Below are positions 1-5,612 of a stretch of 7,000 nt of DNA, one piece after another (positions within the stretch are counted from its first letter, which is position 1; each line of letters starts with the position of its first letter). The stretch is from an uncultured Clostridia bacterium (GTDB taxonomy: Bacteria > Bacillota > Clostridia > Christensenellales > Aristaeellaceae), in contig CAMJXZ010000169.1 of the NCBI GenBank assembly GCA_946409855.1, forward strand, positions 1 to 7,000. Reading direction: 5' to 3'. The notes beneath the pieces were generated by a model. It searched no databases. It saw nothing but the letters and a program-made list of their open reading frames with translations, and was not told the DNA's origin. A program made the position numbers and the translations under genes.

Positions 1-107
1 GCCTGAAGAAGAAGAACATCGAAGTCAACCGCAAGATGCTGGCTGACCTGGCCGTGAACGACGCGGATGCTTTCCGGCAGTTCGTCGAGATCGCCAAAGA
101 GGCGTAA
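1..107 (+). CDS. rplT: 50S ribosomal protein L20, C-terminal 34 residues (5' end outside window)
   Basis: The open frame enters from the left edge (first whole codon at 3) and stops at TAA 105-107. The visible tail contains NRKMLADLAVNDADAF, which matches the highly conserved C-terminus of bacterial L20 (NRKxLAdlAvxdpxaF). L20 binds 23S rRNA early in 50S assembly. In many bacteria it also represses its own infC-rpmI-rplT operon; the leader where that happens lies outside this window. As the usual last gene of that operon, it is followed here by a strong terminator, so the downstream genes form a separate unit. The identification rests on the tail motif only, because the N-terminal RNA-binding part is not visible. 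Confidence 0.93.
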   Translation, partial: LKKKNIEVNRKMLADLAVNDADAFRQFVEIAKEA

Positions 108-139
108 GAAACGCACCGCGCTTGATCCCGCTCGTTATT

Positions 140-190
140 CCCCTGCTGCAAGTGCAGTTCCGCACCGGCAGCAGGGGTTTTTTTATTTTT
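140..190 (+). terminator. Rho-independent terminator of the rplT operon
   Basis: A perfect 10-bp stem, CCCCTGCTGC (140-149) with GCAGCAGGGG (168-177), is followed directly by a run of 12 T broken by one A (178-190). The loop holds a second 4-bp stem, GTGC (152-155) with GCAC (162-165), separated from the outer stem by a 2-nt by 2-nt internal loop. It starts 33 nt after the rplT stop. Stem, loop and T-tract fit an intrinsic terminator very well. Confidence 0.95.
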
Positions 191-191
191 C

Positions 192-221
192 TTGTCATCT
201 GCCCTCTGTTCATGATACAAT
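192..221 (+). promoter_or_regulatory. Sigma-A-type promoter of the sbcD-sbcC unit
   Basis: TTGTCA (192-197) and TACAAT (216-221) are separated by 18 bp. A TG at 213-214, one base before the -10, makes it an extended -10 promoter. It begins immediately after the T-tract of the rplT terminator, so the two units are cleanly insulated. Transcription would start near 228, leaving a leader of about 63 nt before the sbcD ATG. This is inferred from consensus match only. Confidence 0.75.
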
Positions 222-258
222 GGGGTCCACGAACCATAAGACAAACCGTAAAATTTTT

Positions 259-268
259 AAAGCGCTTT
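259..268. promoter_or_regulatory. Perfect 10-bp palindrome in the sbcD leader
   Basis: AAAGCGCTTT is a perfect inverted repeat lying about 31 nt downstream of the predicted start site and 13 nt before the sbcD Shine-Dalgarno. It could be an operator half-site pair, or simply a chance palindrome in a short leader. It does not match any regulator site I can name. Confidence 0.2.
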
Positions 269-290
269 TCCGGGCGTTTTGGAGGATCGA

Positions 291-1412
291 ATGAAATTTC
301 TTCATCTGGCGGACCTGCATCTTGGCAAGCTGATGCACGACCTGTCCCTGCTTCCGGATCAGGCGTTCATTCTGGACCGGATTCTTTCCATCGCCTCCCG
401 GGAAAAGCCTGACGCCGTACTGATCGCGGGCGATGTGTACCAGCGTTCCGCGCCGCAGGCGGAGGCCATGGCGCTGTTTGACCGTTTTGTATCCGGGCTG
501 GCGGAAAAAGGCATCCGGGTATTCATCATCAGCGGGAACCACGATTCCGCGCTGCGGATCTCGTATTTTTCATCCCTGATCCGTTCCTCCGGCGTATTTG
601 TCAGCGAAGCGTTTGACGGTATACTCCGGTATGTTTCCATGCAGGACGAGTACGGCGAGGTCCGCGTTTACCTGATGCCTTTCCTCCGGCCGTCCCAGGT
701 CCGCCGCGTGTACCCGGATGCGGAGATTTCGACCTTTCAGGACGCCGTGGGCGAAGTGCTCCGCCGCACGGAGATCGATCCGGAAAAAAGGAACATCCTG
801 CTTTGCCACCAGTTTATCACCGGCTCCGAAACGTCCGATTCAGAGGATCTGTCCGTTGGGACGCTCGAAAACATCGACGCCTCCCTGTTTGACGCGTTTG
901 ATTACGTGGCGCTCGGGCATATTCACCGGCCCCAGAAAATCCGCCGGGATACGCTGCGCTACGCGGGTTCTCCCCTGGCGTACTCCTTTTCGGAGGCCGG
1001 GCAGCCCAAGAGCGTGCCCGTCGTGACCATGCTGGAAAAAGGTCATATCACCGTGGACACAGTCCCCCTTGCGCCGCAGCATCCGGTGCGGCGCCTGTCC
1101 GGGACTCTGGATGAACTGATGCAGATGCCCTACAGCGAGGATTACCTGTGGATCACCCTGCGCGACGAGCTGGTGCCGCCGGACGCGAGGGTCACCCTGA
1201 GCGTCAATTATCCCAACATGATGAAGTATTCGGTTTCCAACTCAAAAACCAGGTTTGACATGGACGCCACCGTCCTTCAGCGTCTGGAAAACAAATCCAT
1301 CCCCGACCTGTTCTCTGATTTCTACCGTCTTCAGAACAACATGCAGGAGCCTACCGGAGATCATCTCCGGATTCTGAACCGGGTGCTCCGGGAATTGGAG
1401 GAAAACCCATGA
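291..1412 (+). CDS. sbcD: Exonuclease SbcD, Mre11-like nuclease subunit
   Basis: This is the Mn-dependent nuclease subunit of SbcCD, which degrades double-stranded ends and cleaves DNA hairpins in the cytoplasm together with the SbcC ATPase. All metallophosphoesterase motifs are present in the 373-residue product: DLHLG with D8 and H10, GDV with D48, GNHD (82-85), CHQ with H173, and GHIH (209-212). The C-terminal part, ending in an acidic helical tail, matches the expected capping and SbcC-binding region in position. I chose ATG 291 because GGAGG (281-285) sits 5 nt upstream and because MKFLHLADLHLG is the canonical family N-terminus. An in-frame TTG at 279 would place the ribosome binding site inside the gene. 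The stop overlaps the sbcC start (ATGA, 1409-1412), which implies translational coupling. The length is normal for Firmicutes SbcD. Confidence 0.97.
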   Translation: MKFLHLADLHLGKLMHDLSLLPDQAFILDRILSIASREKPDAVLIAGDVYQRSAPQAEAMALFDRFVSGLAEKGIRVFIISGNHDSALRISYFSSLIRSSGVFVSEAFDGILRYVSMQDEYGEVRVYLMPFLRPSQVRRVYPDAEISTFQDAVGEVLRRTEIDPEKRNILLCHQFITGSETSDSEDLSVGTLENIDASLFDAFDYVALGHIHRPQKIRRDTLRYAGSPLAYSFSEAGQPKSVPVVTMLEKGHITVDTVPLAPQHPVRRLSGTLDELMQMPYSEDYLWITLRDELVPPDARVTLSVNYPNMMKYSVSNSKTRFDMDATVLQRLENKSIPDLFSDFYRLQNNMQEPTGDHLRILNRVLRELEENP

Positions 1413-4039
1413 AGCCGCTTAAACTGGAGCTGTCCGCCTTCGGCCCCTACGCCGGAAAAACCGAGGTGGACTTTACCGCCTTCGGCGAGGAAGGGCTTTT
1501 CCTGATCACCGGTGATACCGGCGCTGGAAAGACCACCCTGTTTGACGCCATCAGCTTTGCCCTGTACGGAGAGGGCTCCGGCGGGAAAGAACGGCGCGGC
1601 AGCAAATCCTTCCGTTCCGACTACGCTTCCCCCAGGACCGAAACATACGTCACCCTGACCTTCCGGCACAAAGGGCAGACCTGGCGGATCCGGCGCAACC
1701 CGGAATACGAGCGGCCGAAGCTCAGCGGTACGGGCATGACGACCCAGACCGGGGACGCAGAACTTCTCAACCTGGATACCGGGCTGGTCATCAGCGGCAT
1801 CAAGGAAGTCAATCCCAAAGTATTTGAGCTCCTGGGGCTGACCCAGGACCAGTTCAGGCAGACCATGATGATCGCGCAGGGGGATTTTCTCAGGATCCTG
1901 AACGCCTCCTCGGACACCAGAAGGCAGCTGTTCCAGAAGCTCTTCAACACCTCCGTTTATTTCCGGCTCCAGCAGAAGCTGCAGGAAATGAACGGCGCCT
2001 GCCAGCGTGAAAAAGAAGCGCTGGACAGCCGGATCCAGCAGTCCGCCGCCCGCATCCGCCCGGAAGATGATTTTGAGGACCGGGAAACCATCGAAAAATA
2101 CCGGCAGGAAGCGCGGTACGCGGATCTGCTTCTGCCGCTGCTGGACAAGCTCATCAACACGGAACGGGAACGCCTGCGGCATCTTGCGGAAGAAAAAAAG
2201 ACACTGGAAAGCAGGGAAGCGGCGATCATTGCCGCCATCGAAAAAGCCAAAGCCGTCAACAGTGATTTTGACGCCCTTTCGCAGACGGAAGACGAGCTCC
2301 GTCAGCTGATCAGCCGTCAGGACGAAATGGACCGCCTGGAAGAAGGGCTGGCGGGCGCCCGGAAAGCGCAGGCCCTGGCCCCGGAGGAAGCGCTGCTCAA
2401 AAGCAGGCTGGCGGATACCGACCGGCAGCGCGTTGAGCTGGCGTCAGCCGAAAAAGCCCTGAAGGGTGCGGAAGAACGTCTCCCCCAGGCGGAAGCCCTG
2501 GCGCTGGAAGCGCAAAAAGAATCCCCCCGGGCGGACGAACTGCTCGCCGGCGCGGAGCTGCTTGCCGGCGCCCTGCCCGCGGTCAGGGATCTTGCCCGGC
2601 TGCAAAAGCAGCTGGCCGGTCAGACCAAAACCGTCGAAAGCCTGCTGAAAGCCGCCGCCGGCGCGGATGCGGCTTATGTGACCGCGCGGAACGGATATTA
2701 TCACAGCCAGGCGGGCCTGCTGGCCGCGGAACTGGAAAATGGACAGCCCTGCCCGGTATGCGGCGCCGTTGAACATCCAAACCCCGCGAAGCTGACAGAG
2801 GATACCGTCACCCGGGCGGATATGGAACAGGCGGACGAGCGCAGAAGGAAGGCGGCCGATCAGCTGCACAGCGCGGATACCCTTCTGACCGAAACCAGGG
2901 AAAAAGCAAGCGCGGCAAAGAAACGGCTGGAGGAACTGCAGCTGAACGAATCGGCAGATGAGAAAGAGCTCCTGCAAAAGATCAGGGAACAAAAAGCGGA
3001 AGCCGCCGCCATCCGGGACGCCATCGACCAGACGGCCAAATCCCTCAAGGAACTGCAGATCAGCGCCGAGAACAGCCGTCATGCCGTGGAACTGGGAACA
3101 AACCGCCTTTCATCCCTGCAGGAGGAAACGGAGTCCCTGAGCGCCTCCTTCCTGAAACAGCTTGCGGAAGCCGGTTTTGAAACCGAGCAGGAATACCAGC
3201 TGGCCAAATGGCCTTCCGCCAAAGTCAAGCAGGCGGAAAAGGACCTCAGAACGTACAGTGAACGCAGGAAATCCCTGACCGACCGGCAGGAAATGTTCCG
3301 GGAAAAGCTGAAAGACCTGCAGCGGACCGATCTGACCGGTCTGACCGCTCAGCGGGAGGAACTCCGAAGCCGGAAAGACCGGACCGATCAGTCTCTCTCC
3401 GTCCTGCGGACAAGGGCCGCCATCCACGAAGACGTTCAAAAAGAGATCCGGGATGCCCGGGCGCAGCAGGCCCGGCAGGCCGCGGACTGGGCGGTCATCA
3501 GCGATCTGCACGCCTGCTGCGCGGGCGCCGCCGGAAGCGGGCTGAGAAGCCGGATGACGTTTGAAGCTTATGTACAGCAGTATTATTTCAAGCAGGTGGT
3601 CGCGGCCGCCAACAAGCGGCTCACCGTGCTGACAGACGGCATGTTCGTCCTCCGCTGCCGGGAGGAGACGCAGAACCGCCAGCGTCAGAGCGGGCTGGAC
3701 CTGGATGTGCTGGACCGGGGCACCGGCCTTTGGCGGGAGGTATCCACCCTTTCCGGCGGCGAATCCTTCCAAGCCAGCCTGGCCCTGGCGCTGGGGCTGT
3801 CCGATGTGGTCCAGGCCCAGAGCGGCGCTATCCGGATGGACGCCATGTTCATCGACGAAGGGTTCGGCACCCTGGATGAAAACGCGCTCCGGAACGCTCT
3901 GCAGGCACTGAGCGAGCTGGCCGGCGGCAAGCGGCTGATCGGCATCATCTCCCATATCCGCGACCTGGAAGAAAGGATCGACCGGCAGATCATCGTGACC
4001 AAGACGCTCACCGGTTCAACGCTCAGCATCATTTCCTGA
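1409..4039 (+). CDS. sbcC: Exonuclease subunit SbcC, Rad50-like SMC-type ATPase
   Basis: SbcC is the ATPase and DNA-clamping subunit of SbcCD. The 876-residue protein has the full split-ABC plan: Walker A GDTGAGKT (35-42), Q-loop around Q157 (MIAQGDF), and a long charged N-terminal coiled-coil arm (about 185-440). These are followed by the zinc hook CPVC (448-451), a returning coiled-coil arm (about 465-690), the ABC signature LSGGE (781-785), Walker B MFIDE (813-817) with a D-loop at GTLDE, and the switch H849 (IISHIRD). All catalytic positions are intact. The hook lies close to the middle of the chain, so the arms are nearly symmetric. It is shorter than E. coli SbcC (about 1048 residues), with the loss in the arms. 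GGAGG at 1397-1401, inside the end of sbcD, is the ribosome binding site, and the 4-nt overlap couples the two genes. The function is certain from motifs and partner. Confidence 0.98.
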   Translation: MKPLKLELSAFGPYAGKTEVDFTAFGEEGLFLITGDTGAGKTTLFDAISFALYGEGSGGKERRGSKSFRSDYASPRTETYVTLTFRHKGQTWRIRRNPEYERPKLSGTGMTTQTGDAELLNLDTGLVISGIKEVNPKVFELLGLTQDQFRQTMMIAQGDFLRILNASSDTRRQLFQKLFNTSVYFRLQQKLQEMNGACQREKEALDSRIQQSAARIRPEDDFEDRETIEKYRQEARYADLLLPLLDKLINTERERLRHLAEEKKTLESREAAIIAAIEKAKAVNSDFDALSQTEDELRQLISRQDEMDRLEEGLAGARKAQALAPEEALLKSRLADTDRQRVELASAEKALKGAEERLPQAEALALEAQKESPRADELLAGAELLAGALPAVRDLARLQKQLAGQTKTVESLLKAAAGADAAYVTARNGYYHSQAGLLAAELENGQPCPVCGAVEHPNPAKLTEDTVTRADMEQADERRRKAADQLHSADTLLTETREKASAAKKRLEELQLNESADEKELLQKIREQKAEAAAIRDAIDQTAKSLKELQISAENSRHAVELGTNRLSSLQEETESLSASFLKQLAEAGFETEQEYQLAKWPSAKVKQAEKDLRTYSERRKSLTDRQEMFREKLKDLQRTDLTGLTAQREELRSRKDRTDQSLSVLRTRAAIHEDVQKEIRDARAQQARQAADWAVISDLHACCAGAAGSGLRSRMTFEAYVQQYYFKQVVAAANKRLTVLTDGMFVLRCREETQNRQRQSGLDLDVLDRGTGLWREVSTLSGGESFQASLALALGLSDVVQAQSGAIRMDAMFIDEGFGTLDENALRNALQALSELAGGKRLIGIISHIRDLEERIDRQIIVTKTLTGSTLSIIS

Positions 4040-4094
4040 ACTGCGCTGAGGGCCGGCTGCCATACAAAGACAAAACAGAAAGGAAGGATGTCCC

Positions 4095-5258
4095 ATGATG
4101 GAACTTGTTCAGAACACCCTCAGCCGTTTTGTTGCGGACGGCCAGATCGCGGGCTGCTCGGCCCGGATCATGCGCAGCGACGAAGTCTGTTTTGAAGGAA
4201 GCTTCGGATACGCCGACATTGAGAAAAAGATCCCCATGTCCGACAGCACGATCTTCCCCATCGCGTCCATGTCCAAGGTGGTCACCGTCGCCGGGATCAT
4301 GCAGCTGTACGAGCAGGGCCTGTTCAAGCTCTGGGATCCCGTCAGCGAATTCCTGCCCGGTTTCAAAAACCCGACCATCGCCAAAGAAAACCCCGACGGC
4401 AGCTATGAGATCGTCCCCGCCAAGGGCGAAGTGACCATGCGTCAGCTGTTCACCATGACCAGCGGCGTCCCCTATCCCGGGAACGACACGGCCGCCGCCA
4501 GAATCCGGTCCGAAAAAGAAAAAGCGTACTATGCGTCCCTGAAGCCCGAAAAGGGCGACCCGCTTCCCGGCACGCGTGATCTGTGCAACATGGTCGGTCA
4601 GCTGCCGCTGGCTTTCGAGCCGGGCGAAAAATGGATGTACGGGTATTCCATCGATGTCCTGGGCGGTGTCATCGAAGCGCTGACGGGCAAAACGCTGGGC
4701 GAGTACCTGAAGGAAAACATTTATGACCCGCTGGGCATGAAAGATACCGGGTTCTATATTCCGAAGGACAAGGCGGATCGTGCCGCCAGGCTTTATCACA
4801 TCCAGGACGGCATGAAACCGTCCGACAGAGTATACCCGGACGCCAAGCCTTTATTTGAAAGCGGCGGCGGCGGTCTGTTCTCCACCGTCCGGGATTATTC
4901 CCGTTTCGCGCAAATGCTGCTGCACGGCGGCACGCTGGACGGCGTACGCATCCTCGGCCGGAAGACGATCGACCTGATCTCCACCGATCACCTCAACGCA
5001 CAGCAGCGCGCCACCGACAGCTGGGACACGCAGCGCGGGTACGGATACGGCTTGGGCGTCCGCGTCCTGACCGACCCCGCTCTGGCGGATATCAACGGTT
5101 CCGTCGGGGAATGGGGCTGGGACGGCGCGTTCGGCAACTGGTTCTGCGTCGACCCCAAAGAGAACCTGACCTGTGTGTATCTGACCACCAACCTGCCCGG
5201 GAGCCATTACCGCTTTATCCCCAAGCTGATGGCTTCCATGTACGCTTCCATCGACTGA
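4095..5258 (+). CDS. Serine hydrolase, class C beta-lactamase / EstB esterase family
   Basis: This 387-residue protein belongs to the serine beta-lactamase-like fold (Pfam Beta-lactamase, PF00144). The nucleophile motif is SMSK, giving S58 and K61, in the typical setting FPIASMSK. The second motif is WMYGYSIDVLG. By register with the W-x-Y-S-x3-DVLG form of EstB-type esterases, Y182 would be the catalytic tyrosine, and the Asn of the lactamase YxN motif is absent. The third motif is GWDGAFGNWFCVDP (341-354), with WDG in place of KTG, again as in the esterase and peptidase branch. No signal peptide or membrane segment is visible, so it is probably cytoplasmic, which argues against a role in drug resistance. 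AAGGAAGGA (4080-4088) is the ribosome binding site for ATG 4095; ATG 4098 is a possible alternative. It lies 55 nt after sbcC with no terminator between, so read-through is likely. The substrate is unknown. Confidence 0.9.
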   Translation: MMELVQNTLSRFVADGQIAGCSARIMRSDEVCFEGSFGYADIEKKIPMSDSTIFPIASMSKVVTVAGIMQLYEQGLFKLWDPVSEFLPGFKNPTIAKENPDGSYEIVPAKGEVTMRQLFTMTSGVPYPGNDTAAARIRSEKEKAYYASLKPEKGDPLPGTRDLCNMVGQLPLAFEPGEKWMYGYSIDVLGGVIEALTGKTLGEYLKENIYDPLGMKDTGFYIPKDKADRAARLYHIQDGMKPSDRVYPDAKPLFESGGGGLFSTVRDYSRFAQMLLHGGTLDGVRILGRKTIDLISTDHLNAQQRATDSWDTQRGYGYGLGVRVLTDPALADINGSVGEWGWDGAFGNWFCVDPKENLTCVYLTTNLPGSHYRFIPKLMASMYASID

Positions 5259-5285
5259 TACTAAAATCAGATAAAAATGCTAAAT
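5258..5285 (+). repeat. Left terminal inverted repeat of the MITE-like element
   Basis: This 28-nt stretch matches the reverse complement of 5493-5520 at 23 of 28 positions. The inner 16 nt, GATAAAAATGCTAAAT (5270-5285), match at 15 of 16. The first A is also the last base of the serine hydrolase stop codon. The repeat is A+T-rich, unlike the G+C-rich genes on both sides. Confidence 0.8.
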
Positions 5286-5341
5286 GATCGTGCGTAGATA
5301 TAGTGTTTCATCAAGGAAACTGGTCAAAATCGTATCCGTTG

Positions 5342-5396
5342 GCACCCGAAGGCCTTCCCCACTGGGGAAGGTGGCCCGAAGGGCCGGATGAGGTGC
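5342..5396. repeat. REP-like palindromic core with possible three-way-junction fold
   Basis: An outer stem GCACC (5342-5346) / GGTGC (5392-5396) encloses two adjacent hairpins: CCTTCCCC (5353-5360) / GGGGAAGG (5364-5371) with loop ACT, and GGCCC (5373-5377) / GGGCC (5381-5385) with loop GAA. It is followed by GGATGAGG. From memory, very similar palindromes of the form GGGGAAGGTGGC..GCCGGATGAGG are scattered in many copies through gut Clostridia genomes; I cannot confirm this here. Confidence 0.65.
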
Positions 5397-5398
5397 GC

Positions 5399-5423
5399 TC
5401 CCGGGACCTGTAAGGTCCCGGGA
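5399..5423. repeat. Perfect 10-bp hairpin inside the element
   Basis: TCCCGGGACC (5399-5408) pairs perfectly with GGTCCCGGGA (5414-5423) across a TGTAA loop. It starts two bases after the REP-like core. There is no T-tract after it, so it is not an intrinsic terminator on the plus strand. Confidence 0.7.
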
Positions 5424-5424
5424 C

Positions 5425-5517
5425 ATGATCTCCGAACTGCGGGTCGACGAGTTCCGGAAGGACGCGGAGAAAGCGTCAAAGATGCATGCAAGATTTAGCA
5501 TTCTTATCAGAGAATAG
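5425..5517 (+). CDS. Possible 30-residue small ORF or coding remnant within the element
   Basis: An ATG at 5425, directly after the 10-bp hairpin, opens a 30-codon frame. It encodes a highly charged peptide starting MISELRVDEFRKDAEKASK, with helix-like composition, and stops at TAG (5515-5517) inside the right inverted repeat. There is no clear Shine-Dalgarno; the only G-rich stretch is the hairpin arm. I recognise no family. It may be the eroded tail of a larger protein once carried by the element, or a chance frame. Confidence 0.2.
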   Translation: MISELRVDEFRKDAEKASKMHARFSILIRE

Positions 5518-5520
5518 TAT
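5493..5520 (-). repeat. Right terminal inverted repeat of the MITE-like element
   Basis: The reverse complement of this stretch matches 5258-5285 at 23 of 28 positions. The mismatches cluster at the outer side of the repeat. The inner ATTTAGCATT is identical to its partner. Confidence 0.8.
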
Positions 5521-5550
5521 GACGCGCCGGGCAGGATTCTCCCGTCATTT

Positions 5551-5597
5551 AAAGCAGCAGCCGGACAGGCGGTTTCACCTGTCCGGCTGCTGCTTTT
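5551..5597. terminator. Shared intergenic terminator hairpin between convergent genes
   Basis: A perfect 19-bp stem (5551-5569 with 5578-5596) closes an 8-nt loop. On the plus strand it ends in CTTTTATTATTATC, a usable T-rich tract. On the minus strand the stem ends in TTT followed by AAATG, so termination in that direction is weaker by sequence. It lies 16 nt past the stop of the minus-strand SH3 gene. It lies about 290 nt past the serine hydrolase stop, or about 30 nt if the inserted element is removed. It probably serves both genes. Confidence 0.85.
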
Positions 5598-5612
5598 ATT
5601 ATTATCGGTTTG

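Larger units (their letters stand above)
5259..5519. mobile_element. Non-autonomous MITE-like element, about 261 bp
   Basis: The element is bounded by imperfect inverted repeats (22 of 27 matches, 5259-5285 and 5493-5519) and flanked by a direct TGA at 5256-5258 and 5520-5522. A TA duplication (5259-5260, 5518-5519) is the alternative reading, and the sequence cannot separate the two. Inside are a REP-like folded core (5342-5396), a 10-bp hairpin (5399-5423) and a small hairpin GACGC/GCGTC (5461-5465 with 5473-5477). No transposase is encoded, so mobilisation would need one supplied in trans. Removing it puts the serine hydrolase stop about 30 nt from the hairpin at 5551, a normal gene-to-terminator distance. 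The inverted repeats and palindromes are directly visible; mobility is inferred. The alternative is a structured RNA or an immobile intergenic repeat. Confidence 0.6.

Noticed and set aside
230..243. A possible LexA (SOS) box in the sbcD leader, starting with CGAAC
   Set aside because: Only the left half resembles the Firmicutes CGAAC-N4-GTTCG site; the right half does not match.
279..290. An upstream in-frame TTG start for sbcD
   Set aside because: It would overlap the GGAGG at 281-285, and the family N-terminus begins at MKFLHLADLHLG, which fits ATG 291.
67..294. A 75-codon plus-strand frame over the rplT end, terminator and leader
   Set aside because: It runs through the rplT end in another frame and through a terminator hairpin, with no ribosome binding site.
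1361..2182. A 273-codon minus-strand frame across the sbcD-sbcC junction, and a similar 281-codon one at 3110-3955
   Set aside because: Both lie opposite well-supported sbcD or sbcC coding sequence, lack convincing ribosome binding sites and have low-complexity products.
4095..5258. The serine hydrolase as an antibiotic-resistance beta-lactamase
   Set aside because: It has no export signal, no Asn in the second motif and no KTG; the motifs fit the esterase and peptidase branch.
5280..5501. A 73-codon minus-strand frame within the inserted element
   Set aside because: It reads through the palindromes and both ends of the element, has no ribosome binding site, and its product resembles no family.
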